Below, piece after piece: positions 1-12,784 of a DNA stretch of 64,000 nt. The DNA is from Closterium sp. NIES-65 (taxonomy: Eukaryota > Streptophyta > Zygnematophyceae > Desmidiales > Closteriaceae), in contig CANXME010000213.1 of the NCBI GenBank assembly GCA_948144175.1, forward strand, positions 1,116,001 to 1,180,000, written 5' to 3'. The stretch's first letter is position 1; the number at the start of each line of letters is the position of its first letter. The notes under the pieces were generated by a model. It was not told where the DNA came from and made no database searches. It saw only the letters and a program-made list of their open reading frames with translations. Both the position numbers and the translations under genes were made by a program.

Positions 1-3000
1 ACAGCACCGGAGGAGAACGAGGCGGCTCTCCGAGGTCAGTCAGCAGGTAAGTAAGCCAGCGAAGTTCCTTTGCAGCCATGGCCCCGGCGTAGATCTCAGC
101 CTCACAACTGGAGCCGAGAACAGAAGACGAGCGAGTAGCCCGCCATGAAACAGAGCCGGAACCAAGGCTGAAGGTTTAACCCTGTGACGACCGCTGCGTA
201 GCCTGGTCGTCTGCCCAAGAAGCGTCCGCGTGCCCAGTGAGGACCACTGGACTCCGCCCTCCAAGCACTAGCCCCATGCCCGACGTACTGCACAAGTAGC
301 GCAACACCCTTTTCGCTGCAGCCATGTGCTCTGGTCTGTGTCTCCCATGAGCAACATAGCGTGCAAGAATGCTAAGAGGGTATGCAAGGTCAGGTCGTGT
401 GCAGGTCATCAGGTACATGAGGCAGCCAACAAGCTCTGGGTACGGGCCACTCGACTCTACGGACTCATCCGAAGGCAGAGCTGAGAGCGAGTGGCGAGTA
501 GACAGAGGAGTGGCCTGAGGCGAGGAGTACGTGAAGCCGAAGCGCTGAAGGACCTGCTGCACCATGTGTAACTGAGTCAGGATAATGGTGCGGCGTGCTC
601 TGTCCCGGGTGATCTGCAAGCCAAGGTAGCTGCGCAGTTCACCCAGGTCTGTGCACGTGTGTATCTTCTGCAGCTCGGACTTCACGTGGGCGAGTCCAGC
701 AGTGTCTGCTGTGGCAAAGACCAAGTCGTCGACGTACACGAGGATGTAGAACGGCGGCAGAGAGGTGTCGGTGCGTAGAAACAGCGACGGGTCAGCAGTA
801 GAGGGAGCAAACCCAAGAGCCACAAGTGTAGTCCTCAGTGTGTCGTGCCACTCGCGCGGTGCCTGGCGGAGACCGTAGACTGGCCGTCGGAGGCTCCACT
901 GGGTGCCAGGAGGGAAAGTCCCAGTGAAGCCAGGTGGACGGCGCAACCAGATCTCCTCGTGCAGGCTACCCTGTAGGAAAGCAGTGCTGAAGTCAAGGGA
1001 GTGAAGCTCGTAGTCACGCTGAGCGGCTATGTGCAGCAGCACCCGAAGAGTGGTCATCTTCGGGGTGGGAGAGAAGGTCTGAAAGTAGTCAACTCCCTGC
1101 CGTTGACTGAAGCCACGAGCCACGTACCGCGCCTTGAAGACAGGTGGAGAGCCCGGCGGCCGCTTCACCCTGAAGATCCACATGCCACTTACGATGTTCG
1201 CCCCAGGAGGGGGAATCGCGTCAACGTAGGTGCCTGTGGACTTCCAGGAAGCCATCTCTGCATCCATGGCTGCCTGCCACTGAGAGGAGTAGGGACCCTC
1301 TACGGCCTCCGCGTAAGAGCGCAGAGTCGGGATGTCTAGTGCATCCGGGTCTCCCTCAGGGGTAAGCAGTACGGACGCGAGATGAGGTGAAGCAGCAGCC
1401 AGACACTGGAACTCCTCCTGCCTGTCCTCAAGGACGTCCGTGCCAAGAGCACACTCACCCCCGACGGACGGAGGACAGACAGACGCAGACTCAGCAACAA
1501 AACTAGCAGCGTAGTCTAGACGACAACGAGCAGCAAAGTCGACGAGCTTAGCAACAAGAGCAGACGCAGCAGTGGACTCAAAGGAGGGGTCAGTGACGAC
1601 AGTAGCAAGGAGACGCGTGACAGTAGGACTGGCAGCACGAAGAGAGTCCGACTCACGGTCGGCAAGCACAGGAAGAGAGGACTCAGGAGGAGAGGGCAAG
1701 GGGACACGCAGAGGAGCAGTGGACGGACGCAGAGACATCCGGTGCGTGCCAGGGACAGGAGGAGGACGCTGACGCGAACTGCGACCACTAGTGCGAGCAG
1801 CACGAACAGGCGACGCAGGACGAGACGCAGGCTCACGACGCTCAGCAAGACCTCCAGTAGGACCAGTGTACGGAGAAGGAGAAGGCAGTGGGGAGGCCGG
1901 CGGTAACTGTGACTGCGGCTGGACAGGCGGTGGACACTCTAAGGGAGGAGGAAGACCAAGAACCTGCTGAAGGAGCGGAACAAAGTACGGCCAAGGCCGC
2001 GCGGCGACTCCAGACACAGTAGGGACAGCACCAGCACCCCCAGCGGCAGCACCAGCGTCAACAGCACCTCCAGCTCCAGTACCTCTAGCAGCACCAGTAG
2101 CACCCGCAGCAGGACCGCCGCCAGGACTGACAGCAGTAGCCTCAGCGCCAACACCCTCAGTAGCTCCGACTCCAGTAGCACTCGCAGGACTAGCACCTCC
2201 GAGACCGGCGGCACCAGCACCCTCAGTAGCCAAAGAAGCACCAGCTCCAGTAGTACGCCTCCAGCGCCGGGCAAACCACTCGCGCAGCTCCTGTGGAGAG
2301 AGTGGCTCCCGCCGAGACGAAGCACCCGGAGAACCAGCAGGCCCAGCACTGCCAGACGCCACACGAGCAGGTCCAGCGGCCGCGGGCTCCGCACCCCCAG
2401 GCTCAGTAGCTCCAGACTCAGCACCCCCAGGCTTAGCAGCTCCAGACGCAGCACCCCCAGGCGAAGGACCCCCAAGCTCAGCACCCCCAGTCGTAGCACC
2501 CCCAGGCTCAGCACCCCTAGTCGTAGCACCCCCAGTCGCAGCACCCCCAGACGCAGCACCCCCAGGCTCAGCACCCACGCGCGCAGCACCCCCAGAGTGA
2601 GCACCCCCAGGCTCAGCACCCGCAGTAGTACCAGAGTCACCAGCAACCTCGACCGGCTCAACTGCATCTACCTGGGACACACCTGAAGGGGCAGGACCCT
2701 GAGGGGGGAAGGGGTCTACCGAGGGGGGACCTTGCACAAGGAAGTGCGGTGGCGGGGGGAGGGAAGGAGTGCGGTAGGGGAAGAGGCGGTAGTAGGGTAC
2801 TGACTCGTCGAGCATGACGTCCTGGGAGGACAAAACACGACGAGAGGTGGGGTGGTAGAACTGCCACCCAGGCGCGTCAGGGGGGAAGCCAAGGAAGACA
2901 CAGGGAGCAGCACGAGGGGACAGCTTGTCCGCAGACAAGTCGCGGACAAACGCCCGAGATCCCTAGACACGGAACGCAGATGCATCGCCGACCTTCCCCG

Positions 3001-5849
3001 TCCACAGCAAGGCTGGGGAGGTCTCCGGTCTGGAGACCCTGGGGTGAAGGTTGATCTGATGCGCCGCGTACCGAACCGCAAACGGCCACAGAAAATGGGG
3101 GGTAGCCGCATGCATCATGGACGTACGAGCGACGTCCATGACCATGCCAATGCGGCGCTCAGCAATCCCATTTTGCTGTGGAGAGTCCGGAAGCGTAAAG
3201 GTCTGGCGGATGCCTCGCGCACGGCAGTAGGCTCGCAGAAGGCCAGAGGAGAACTCTCCGCCTCGGTAAGAGTGCAGACGCACAAACAGGAGAGTCCGAG
3301 CCGAAGCTCCTCCTGAGCTGGAGACGAGCTGCGCGGATCCAGTCGATCAACACCTCAGCGACATCACCCTTGCTGCGCAAGGGGAAGACTGTGGTGTAAC
3401 GCGAGTAGTCGTCAACCACCAGCAGGAAGTAGCGCTCGTGACCCTGTCCACGGACGCGGGCCGGGCCCCACACGTCCATGTGAAGCGTCTGCAGTGGGGC
3501 CTCTGTCGGGGGAAACTGAGAGGAGTGAGGGGCAGCTCGGAGCCGCCCCTCGACACAGGGGACACAGGAAGGACCAGGCCCCGGAGGAAGGGGAGGGAGG
3601 GACCGGGGAAGACCAGAGACAAGGACACGGGAAGCCATGCCTTCGAGACGTGGCAGGGAGGGGTGACCAAGACGGTGGTGCCAGAGGAGAGTCTCGTGAG
3701 ACAGGAGGCGACACGAGCAGGGGGCAGACTCAGGACCAGACCTGGACGCTGCAGCTAACACCTGACCCGACGCAGCTACCTGACCAGACGCAGTGACTAG
3801 AGGAGACTCCGTGGTCAGTGTGTACAGGCTCGACCCCGGCCGACGTGTAAACGTGGCCAGGTGTCGGCCTGTCCGAGCGTCCGTGCAGTGGGTCACCCGC
3901 TGAATCGCAGGAGTGAACTGGTGAACCCCCGTATCCTGCAGGTCAGCACCACTCACCAAGTTCATAGAGAACGAGGGGAGGTAAAGACCAGACAAGGTGC
4001 TAGAGGGGCCAGCCGGACACGGGAGGACATTGGGGAAGTGAGAGAGGAGAGGACCCCCAGAGGGGTCTGCCAAGGGGACTGCAACTGGCCGACCAAGCGG
4101 CGTGAGAGTGGTGCGGTCTCGAAAGAAGGAGCGAGAAGCCCCTGAGTCAAGTGTAAAGGTGAGGGAGGCCGAAGCCGACGTGGTACCTGAGAGCGCAGAC
4201 TCACCAGCACCTGAGGGTGCGGACGCACTGGCACCTAGAGCAGCAGCCTCACCAGTACCTAGAGCAGCAGTACCAATGCCCGGGTCGGGCGGGAAACACC
4301 GGTAACAGTCACCCTCATCACTAATAGTCACAGCATACATGGCAGCAAGGATAGCATCAAAGTCAAGATCAAAGATAGCTACGCCTGCCCTAGACAGCTC
4401 TCCCCAGCGGGGGATCTCACTAGCCTCCGGGAACTGCTGACGCTAAGCGTCCGTCAGGCGGCCAAAGCAGCGCTGGATGGGGTGAGCACCCCCACACTGC
4501 TCACCCGCGCGGTCGCCGGAGAGGAGGACGTAGGTGCACGGGCCAAAACCCCCACCACGCTGACGCTGCGTGTACCACTCACGGAGCTGCTGAGGAGGGG
4601 GGATGTCCCGAGAACGCTGCTGCTGCTGCTGCTGCTGCTGGGGCTGACCACTCCCAGAGCCGCTCCGCTGAGAAGTACCACCCCGACCAGCTCCACCTCC
4701 TCCACCACCGCCGCCTCCACCTCCGCCGCCACCGCCGCCTCCGCTCCCACCGCTACCGCCACCGCCGCCTCCGCCTCCGCCGCTGCCACCGCCACCTCCA
4801 CCCCCGCCACCACTCCCACCGTCACCCCCACTCCCCCCGCCGCCCCCACCGCCACCTCCACCACCCCCGCTAGCCCCACCCGCGCCCTTGCCCCCCTTGC
4901 CCTTGCCAGGGCGGCGTCTCCCGCTAGGGGCAGACGTCGCACCGACCGACTCAAGACCAACGAGGTCGGCCGCAGCAGCAGAGGCGACAGAGGGCAACAG
5001 GGGGGAAGGGGAACACCCCTCAAAGATGGGGGTGCGAGGGTCACCACGAGAGGCTCCTACAGCGACTATGCTCTTCTCCGATGCTAGGAGGGCCTTCTCT
5101 AGGAGGTCAACAGTGAGAGTGGTGGGACAGACTGAGAGGAAGTGGTCCCTGACTACGCGAAGGGATTCAGGGAGGTGAGTGACTATATAATAGAGAGTGA
5201 TGTACATGGGGGGGGGATTTTTGGCGCAGAACTCAGCAGGAAGTGCGGCGCGGTAGCGAGTGTCACTAGTGCGGAGGTGCGTAACGAGGTCAGCGACTGT
5301 GGGAAAGGCAGCAAGGTCAGGAAAGAGGTACGGTAGCATGAGGCGGCTCAGTGCAGCAGTGGCAGGGGAAGAGTAGCGCGCAACTACAGCGTCGTATAAG
5401 GTATGAGCACTCTTGTACTGACTAAAGTGCGCGCGCTCAGAGGTAGGCAGGTGGCGACGCACAGCAAGACGTGCAGCACCATCGCGCGTGGCCCACTGGG
5501 AGCGATCAGTGGGGTCAGCATCAGCAGCAGGGGCAGGAGAGGCGCCAGAGGTGAGGTCAAAGAGGGAGAGACCGTCTGCCTTATCGCACTGTAAGAAGAG
5601 CTGCAGGTCATCTACCCAAACCTCAAAGTCAATGGCTCGACCCTCAGCGTCAAAAGCGAGAACACTAGGGGAAGCCATGACAGCAGTAGACTAGCGAGAC
5701 CAACTATAGGACAGGGGCAGTGTAGTGACAGAAGCACTGGTCTCACCAGACAGGGCAAGTCGGGCAGCTCAGTAGTGCAGGAACACGGCAACACGGCTGC
5801 TCGGACGGCTCAGTAGCGACTGCGGCTCCGCGGCACCGGCGACTCGGCT

Positions 5850-6650
5850 GATCAGGCAGCTCGGGCGGCTCGGGTGACTCGGGCGGCTCGGGCGGCTCGG
5901 GTGGCTCAGGCGGCTCGGGCGGCTCGGGTGTCTCGGGCTGTTTTGGCAGCTTGGGCGGCGCGGGCGGTGTAGGGCGGTAGGGCCGCTGGTGAACGGTGGC
6001 GGGGCCGCTGAGTAGGGCGGCGGGGCCGCAGAAGTAGGGCGGCGGGGCCGTAGGAGGAGGGCGGCGGGGCCGCAGGAGTAGGGCGGCGGGGCCGCAGGAG
6101 TAGGGCGGCGGGGCCGCAGGAGTAGGGCGGCGGAGCCGCTGAGTAGGGCGGCGGGGCCGCAGGAGTAGGGCGGCGGGGCCGTAGGAGTAGGGCGGCGGGG
6201 CCGCAGGAGTAGGGCGGCGGGGCCGCAGAAGTAGGGCGGCGAGGCCGCAGGAGTAGGGCGGCGGGGCCGCACGAGTAGGGCGGCGGGGCCGCAGGAGTAG
6301 GGCGGCGGGGCCGCAAGAGTAGGGCGGCGGGTCCGTAGGAGTAGGGCGGCGGGGCCGCTGCAGAAGGGCGGCGAGGCCGCTGAGCAGGGCGGCGGGGCCG
6401 CGAGGTAGGGCGACGGGGCCGCGAGGTAGGGCGGCGGGGCCGCGAGGTAGGGCGACGGGGCCGCGAGGTAGGGCGGCGGGGCCGAGAGGTAGGGCGGCGG
6501 GGCCGCGAGGTAGGGCGGCGGGGCCGCGAGGTAGGGCGGCGGGGCCGCGAGGTAGGGCGACGGGGCCGCGAGGTAGGGCGGCGGGGCCTCGAGGCGACGT
6601 GCGGCGGGGCCGCTAGGGGAAAGGGGGGCCGCTAGGGCGGCTCGACGAGG
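5850..6650 (-). repeat. GC-rich tandem arrays in the leader of copia A
   Basis: Between the primer site and gag lie two arrays. The outer one (about 5985-6590) has a 21-22 bp unit built on GGCGGCGGGGCCGC. The inner one (about 5860-5935) has a 9-bp GGCGGCTCG-type unit nearest gag. On the minus strand the outer array is open in one frame and would read as a PPPYLAA heptapeptide repeat. I cannot say whether that frame is translated. Confidence 0.85.
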
Positions 6651-6758
6651 TGAGAGCCCAAAGTGCGACTCGGGCGGAGCGCGCTTCGGGCAGGAAAAAA
6701 AAAGGTCGATCTGGTGGGCCCTAGGCACAGTTCCCACGGGGGAACCTGCTCGATACCA

Positions 6759-6891
6759 TGAGAAAATGTGAACGAGAAAATGAATGAACTATGAAACAGT
6801 TGGGTACAAGTACTAACCCTAATTGGGTTGTACCCCATATGGGCTACCCCACTATAGCCTACACAAAAGCATAAGCTATAATGTTCTGACA
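6759..6891 (-). repeat. 5' LTR of copia A
   Basis: 133 bp, TGTCAGAAC...TCTCA on the minus strand. It is followed at once by TGGTATCGAGC, a near match to the initiator-Met tRNA primer site (TGGTATCAGAGC) usual for copia. It is closely similar to the 3' LTR of B at 7495-7625, so A and B are the same subfamily. Confidence 0.88.
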
Positions 6892-7625
6892 GGGCTACCC
6901 GCTCGTCTTCTGTTCTCGGCTCCAGTTGTGAGGCTGAGATCTACGCCGGGGCCATGGCTGCACAAGAGCTTCGCTGGCTCACCTACCTGCTGACTGACCT
7001 CGGAGAGCCGCCTCGTTCTCCTCCAGTGCTGTACGTAGACAACAAGGCCATGCTGGCCTTGTGTCGAGAGCAGAGACTGGAGCACAGAACGAAGCATATT
7101 GCTCTTCGCTACTTCCTTGCTCGTGAGCTGCAGCAGCGTGGTCAGCTGCGTCTTGCGTACGTGGCCTCTGAGCCCAACACTGCTGATATCTTCACCAAGG
7201 CGCTTGCGCCTTGTGATCATCAGCGCTTCTGTACTCAGCTGGGTCTTGTGCCTGCCTTGCCTCACTTGCTCACCTCTTGACCTTGCTTGTACTGTTACAT
7301 ATATATATACACCTGCTCTTGCTTGTCTAGCCTTTTATATATATTTGTACTCCTGCATGTGAACTGGCCTTGTGGCCTTGACCTTGTACTCGGAATGTGT
7401 GGTGACTTTGTGATCCACCCTGAGCTTGCTTTGTTTTGCTTTGCTTGACTGGTCTTGTGACCCCTTGTACTCCCCCACTTTGCCTATGGGGGTGTGTCAG
7501 AACATTATAGCTTATGCTTTTGTGTAGGCTGTAGTGGGGTAGCCCATATGGGGTACAACCCAATTAGGGTTAGTACTTGTACCCAACTCTTTCATAGTGC
7601 ATTCATTCTCGTTCTAGTTTTCTCA
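6892..7625 (+). mobile_element. Copia element B, 3' part (RNase H and 3' LTR)
   Basis: The visible piece encodes the end of RNase H: EAEIYAGAMAAQELRW, the YVDNKAML box and the C-terminal region ending near 7280. Then come a 3' untranslated stretch, a polypurine-type tract GCCTATGGGGGTG at about 7482-7494, and the 3' LTR. The 5' bulk of B must lie left of element A, outside the window, because A is inserted into B at 6891/6892. B in turn lies in gypsy C, whose RNase H picks up at 7626. Same family as A, opposite orientation. Confidence 0.88.
7495..7625 (+). repeat. 3' LTR of copia B
   Basis: 131 bp, TGTCAGAACATT...TTTTCTCA. The next five bases TTTTG (7626-7630) are the expected right copy of the target duplication in gypsy C; the left copy is outside the window. 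Confidence 0.85.
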
Positions 7626-7639
7626 TTTTGCTCACCGCC

Positions 7640-9208
7640 CGTGCTTCACATCGCAAATCCACACCGTCCGTTCGAGCTTGTCACTAACGCAAGTGACATC
7701 GATGTGGGAGCAGTACTGTTGCAGGATTTCGGGAACGGCCTCCAACCAATCGCGCACGAGTCCCGCAAGCTGCACCCGCCCGAACACAACTACCCAATAC
7801 ACGACCGCGAAATGTTGGCGATCGTGCACGCATTCAAGGTTTGGCGGTGTTACCTGACGGGCGCTGATGTGACACTACGGACAGACCACCGATCACTACA
7901 GTACCTACGCGCCCAACAAAATCTCAATGCGCGACAGACCCGCTAGTTGGACTACCTCGAGTCCAACTTCCACTACACGGTTACGTACAAGAAAGGCGCC
8001 TCCAACATCGCCGACGCACTCACTCGCCCTACCGCCCAACTCCATGCCATCCTACTCGCCCAAACAGGCCTATTCACCCACGGATACCGCACCGAGCCGT
8101 TTTTCACGGCCGGAAATTCACAGCAGCTGGCAGAAGCTCAAGGAGTTTATTACGTAAAAACAGGCACCAACCGCATCTGGGTACCCGCGTACTCACTACT
8201 GAGGGAGCTGCTACTGCAGGAGGCACACGACGGAATTACCTCGGGACATTTTGGGGTAGAAAAAATGCGACAGCAACTTTAGAGGTATTACTACTGGCCG
8301 GAGCTGTTGACCGACGTGCAGCAACACGTGGGCTCGTGCCCCACGTGTTAGGTGATGAAGAGCTCGAGGAAGCGGAAGGCGGGTCAATTGCAGCCGATAC
8401 CACCGCCCAAGCGCGCCTGGCAGCAGGTTACCATGGACTTCGTCACAGGGTTACCTTCGAACCCTGGGGGTAACGACGCGGTGATGGTCGTCGTTGACAG
8501 GTTGACGAAGATGGCACACTTCACTGCGTGCAAGAAGTCGATCTCAGCTGAGGAGACCGCTCGTCTGTTCATCGCAGCCGTTGTTCGCCTGCACGGGATA
8601 CCAGCAGCGATTATCAGCGACAGGGACACGAAGTTCAACAGCAACTTCTGGAAGAACCTCTGGGAGCAGTTTGGAACCAGGCTGCAGTTCAGTTCGTCGT
8701 ACCACCCCGATACCGACGGTCAAACGGAGCGGACAAATCAGACGATGGAGCAGTTGATTCGTGCCACATGCGACGACCCCACGACTTGGGAGCAGCAGTC
8801 CCCCTTCTATCTGAACTACGGGCAAAATCCTACAGTGCCCATGACGCCGAGTCCGGACAACCCAACACCACGCGCACAGCAATTCGCCGAAATTCTGCAA
8901 GCTGCTCGCACCAGAGCCGCAGAAGCAATTAAAAAAACAAACGTCATTGCTAAGCGCAACGCTGAGCGCCACCGCCGCCTAGTCACATACCAGTCAGGGG
9001 ATTACGTACTGCTCGACACGCAAAATCTGCGACTGCCCGACGTACCAAAACTTCGGCCGCGCTACTGTGGCCCATTCCAAATCAGCCACATGATCACGCC
9101 AGTAACCGCGCACCTACTATTACCAACCGACTGGTACATCAGCCCTTCGTTCCACGTCAGCTTGCTTCGCCCATACATCCCAACCACAAGTTAACTGCCT
9201 CGCCACCG
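7640..9208 (+). pseudogene. Gypsy C pol remnant: RNase H and integrase
   Basis: Parts in order: RNase H about 7640-8030, a short linker, the integrase zinc-binding H2C2 region about 8210-8350, and the integrase catalytic core about 8420-8780. After that comes the C-terminal beta-rich part ending in the LLRPY motif near 9175. It is alignable by eye with the same parts of gypsy D (14.3-16.0 kb, minus strand). Broken fossil copy. The frame is cut downstream by the hAT insertion, with the chromodomain on its far side. Confidence 0.85.
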
Positions 9209-9216
9209 CCCGCCAT
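9209..9216 (+). repeat. Target-site duplication, left copy (CCCGCCAT) of the hAT
   Basis: CCCGCCAT immediately before the left inverted terminus. An identical 8-mer follows the right terminus at 13155-13162. Eight bases is the hallmark length for hAT insertions. Confidence 0.93.
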
Positions 9217-9230
9217 CAGGCCTCTCGATA
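9217..9230 (+). repeat. hAT left terminal inverted repeat
   Basis: CAGGCCTCTCGATA. It matches the inverted right end at 13 of 14 positions. The CAG start is typical of hAT termini. Confidence 0.9.
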
Positions 9231-9240
9231 TCAGGGTAAA

Positions 9241-9320
9241 ACACCCTTATGGCCCTTACTATAAGGGTGGGTTTAGGTGATCACCCTTGTTTTTAAAACT
9301 TGTTTTTTGAGGCACCCTTA
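9241..9320. promoter_or_regulatory. Subterminal ACCCTTA motif cluster of the hAT, left side
   Basis: CCCTTA/TAAGGGT-type heptamers recur at about 9243, 9253, 9262 (inverted), 9283 and 9314. Further copies near the right end are at about 12998 (inverted) and 13081. hAT transposases are known to bind short subterminal repeats, so these are candidate transposase sites. The function is inferred. Confidence 0.5.
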
Positions 9321-9848
9321 GCCGAAAAAGTGTTCATTTTGTTAACACTGATTTTTAAGACAGGCCTGGTGTACTCGCCCTGATGACAAAGACTAGTGTC
9401 GCGTACCACCCTGATGCGATTTCACGCGGCGGGGGGGGGGGGGGGGGTGGTACTGACGAGATTTGGGCCGTGATTAGCGGCGTTTTGCTTGAGTCAGCAG
9501 ATGTGCGCGTCGCCTTGACGGCTCGCGTCGCCACTGCTACAGGCTCATCAACTGTACCTGGCTCACCTGCAATCTTCCTAGCTGCCAATGACGCGCAGCG
9601 CCACACACACCTGCTTTGTGCAGGAGGTGTGTCCACCAGTGAAGCTTCTTCTTCCCTCCCCAGCAGGCCCCCACCCACCGACCAGTCTCTCCCACACACC
9701 CAACCCAGTCCTCCTCGTCTCATTTCTCAATTCTGCCTCCTCGCTATCTCGTCTGGTCTAGAGTTTGCTTTGCACACCACCCCACCACCACGCTCTCCCA
9801 ACAGCTAGCGTAGGCCCAGCTCCTGCAACCACCCCTCTGGCCCTCGTC

Positions 9849-12784
9849 ATGGCTGCTGACGAAACCACCGATGGTGACGACGAGGCGGGCCGTGAACTCC
9901 AAAAATCACCCCCGCGAACGGGCCTCAGCTTTCTACGAACCCCCACTAAGAAGCTGTCAGATCCGGAGCCCGTAGTTGCTTCAACCGAGGACGAAACCCG
10001 CGCAGATGATTCAGGGCCTGACCTGCGCTCACCTGAAGTTTGCACTACCACGGCGGAACCCTCACCTCCAGAAGCGACGGCTCCTGAAACGGAGATAGGC
10101 GATGCGGCTGGCGACTCTGCGAACAAGAAGCGCAAAGAGTCAAGCGGTGGCAGTGCTACGCAGTGGTGGCGACAACCGAAGCCCTCTGTGAAGCGGGCGG
10201 CATGTCCAATCCGACGAGTGGAGGACGAGGGAAGTGATGACGACGAGGAAGAAGACGGCCTGCCAACTGTCGAAGAGATGGCCCGTTACCCCGAGGTCGC
10301 TTTCGCTAAAGCGCATAAGCGGTTTAAGACTTCATGGGAGTCTTTGTTTCCGTGGCTAATTCTAACTCGTGATGACGTTGGCTTCCCCATTTTGAGATGC
10401 AGCACGTGCTTGGAACATGGAGCTGAAGGCGCGAAAACGGCTTATGGCAAGGGAGGCAGTGGAGGGCGTGACATGCAGAAGGGGAGCATCCGGACGCACC
10501 AGCGCTCCACCGCACACCACGATGCACACGCCGAGATGAAGTCGAAGGAGAGCCGGAAGCTTCGTCAAACGCTGCTGAGCGAGTTCGAGGGGTTGGATCG
10601 CAGCACTCTTCACATCATCACTGCTCTCAAGACTACCGTGTACATCTGCAAGTCGGAGGCGCCAATCACCTCCTACGTGGGCACCATCAAGTTCATGGCC
10701 GAGCTCGGAGTCCCGAACCTTCCCTTGGATTCCAAGGGAAACTACTTTTCGGAGTAAGTTTCGGGGTACTTGGTGTCGTTGTACTGGTTCCGTTACAACT
10801 GTCTTGATTGATCACGTGCTAACCTCTGTGCTTGTATCATACAGGTACGGTTTCGGGGAGCTGCTAGAAGCTGCAGCGAAGTACATGCGGCAAGAGCAAC
10901 TGAAGCAGATCGAGGCGAGCCCGTACATCTCCATTCAGCTCGATGAGAGTACTGACAAGGCGCGCGGCAAGCACATGATAGTCTACGTCCACTTCATGAA
11001 GGAGGGAGCGAGCGTCTGCGAGTTCCTCACGCTGCTGACAGTTGACAAGTGTGACGCGGCAAGTCTAGTCGACGTGCTACTGACCCACCTTGACGCCGTG
11101 GGCATGGACTTGTCCAAGATTGTTGGAATCAGCACCGACGGCGCCAGAGTAATGACGGGCACCAGCAATGGTGTTGTGGCACGACTCCGGTAGCGGAATC
11201 CCTATCTCGTGTCGTGCCACTGCATCGCACATCGGTAAGTCCGTCATTGTTACTGGCTGTATGGCAGGTGTGTGTTGATCATGTACTGCCCACTCACTTC
11301 AATCGCTCGTTTCCTCCGTTCTACCTTGAGCAGGGAGGCGTTGGCCGCGAAGGATGCCGCTGAGAAGGTGACGGAGTTCAACATTATAGACCAGGCGGTG
11401 CGCAACGTGGCGGAGCAGCTTTCTAGGTCGAGCAACTGGCACCGGCGATTCGAGCACCTTCAGGAGTACATCTGCAAAACCAACCTGGAGCTGCAGGGGA
11501 TCCACGACGTGCGATGGCTCTCTAGAGGAGAGGCAGTCAAGCGGTTTGCCAAGGTTCTGCTGGCGACAATCGTCCTGCTGCACGATTTCAAGCACGCGCT
11601 ATACGAAACGGTCACCTCTTTCAAATTCCACTTCATGCTTTTCTTCCTTGCAGACATTCTTGCCGTGCTCAACGAGCTCAACGCCAAGTTCCAGAAGCAG
11701 CAGGTGACATGTGGAGTGTTTTGGTTGTACATATAGGCGTTTGTGTCACTGCCATGTTCCTGGTTGGTGTGCGCCGTTGAGACCCATTGTACATCAACCT
11801 CTGGCAGCAACTATTCATCCCACGCCCACTCACAGGTTGACATCACCGTGGTCGCGGGGGAGGTGTCACTCGCTTGCCGGACGATCGAGGTGCGTTACGT
11901 GGACTGCGAGGATCGTTTCAGCAACGATCAGTCGCCCCTGCTCTGCGCGTTCCTGAAGAAACACGGCAACCCCCAGCACCGCGAAGTCACCGTCCAAGGC
12001 GTGGACCAGAACGGCGAAGCTGCAGAGCACGAGTTCGTGCTTCACGAGCGCAAGATCCCAGGCCATAAGACTGGCGGGGACTACTATTCTTGCAAGGCGG
12101 TGTGCCAGGAGTTTGCGAGGGTTTGCGTTGCGCGACTGGAGTTCCGCCTAGAAGACCTCAAGAACCTGGCCGGCTCCAAGCTTTTCCGGCCATCGTGCTA
12201 TCCCGACGACAACGCGCAGCGGATGAAGAAGTGCCGCGAGTGGTTGGGCATGCTAGACCACATGTTTCACCACCGCCTCTTTGGTACGCCACCTGGTTGT
12301 GCCTGCAATGTGCTGTCTGTTGTGTGTGTGTGTGTACCTTGGTGTGCTATTAAACACCTCCTATACGCCCCGACCGCCCCTCTCACTGCTCTGCTCTCCC
12401 ATCCTGGCAGGTGTGTGCTTCAAGGCGTGCGAGAGGGAGCTACCGTTGTTTCTCCACACCATGGATACCAACCACGGGAACATGAGCTTCCACAAGTCGC
12501 TCTCGCTCATGCTCCAGTCAACTGACTACGTGGCAGCGTACCCGAACCTTGTGCAGTTGTGGCAGGCCGTAGCTGTGCTCCCCCTCAGCACGGTGGAGTG
12601 CGAGCGGGGCTTCAGTCGCCAGAACCGTATCAAGACGTGGAAGCGGACCTGCCTGGGCGACGCCAAACTGGGCGATCTGATGACTGCAGCGCTCCTGCCC
12701 AGTGATGGTCTGAACTGGGTGAATGTGGTAGCCGTGTTCAATGCTAGCAAGAAGCGCCGTCCTGCCCAGGAGTTTTTGTATTGA
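9849..12784 (+). pseudogene. hAT transposase, five exons, one in-frame stop
   Basis: Coding exons by GT-AG junctions: 9849-10753, 10845-11234, 11334-11703, 11836-12283 and 12411-12784. The phases match at each join, giving about 828 codons plus the stop. Residues about 1-170 are acidic and low-complexity. A BED-like zinc finger follows (CSTC near residue 184, His near 216 and 222). The RNase H-fold core has QLDESTD near 332 and GISTDGARVMTG near 396, then CHCIAHR at the end of exon 2. The C-terminal hAT dimerisation region has LSTVECERGFSRQNRIKT near 764. A TAG at 11191-11193 (about codon 418) interrupts exon 2 just before the conserved CHCIAHR. A donor-like GT at that point could remove the stop but would lose this motif. 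An upstream ATG at 9765 is an alternative start. Confidence 0.85.

Larger units (their letters stand above)
1..6891 (-). mobile_element. Copia element A, 5' LTR to RNase H, running off the left edge
   Basis: Ty1/copia LTR retrotransposon read right to left. From its 5' LTR (6759-6891) come a GC-rich leader, gag from about 5.68 kb (MASPSVLAFDAEG start), a poly-Gly linker near 4.66-4.90 kb and a zinc knuckle near 4.5 kb. Then follow an aspartic protease (LDSGAS) near 4.15 kb, the integrase with HHRLGHPS and the PQQNGIAERR box between about 3.7 and 2.8 kb, and an EPGGA-repeat spacer near 2.4-2.65 kb. Reverse transcriptase (YVDDLVFA) lies at about 1.3-0.65 kb and RNase H runs to the edge. The order PR-IN-RT-RH defines copia. 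It belongs to the same family as E, F, H and I. The body is broken, with a few breaks. It sits in copia B, whose RNase H resumes directly at 6892; GGGCT (6892-6896) is the likely target duplication, the other copy being off-window. Confidence 0.92.

Noticed and set aside
1939-2667. Leu/Val-rich open frames (GVLSLGVL-type repeats) in copias A, E, F and H
   Set aside because: Shadow frames of the EPGGA-coding minisatellite in the IN-RT spacer; they look membrane-like only because of the repeat unit.
9380-9470. G-rich run near 9430 in the hAT as a separate feature
   Set aside because: Simple G tract in the 5' untranslated part of the transposon; nothing else supports a function.
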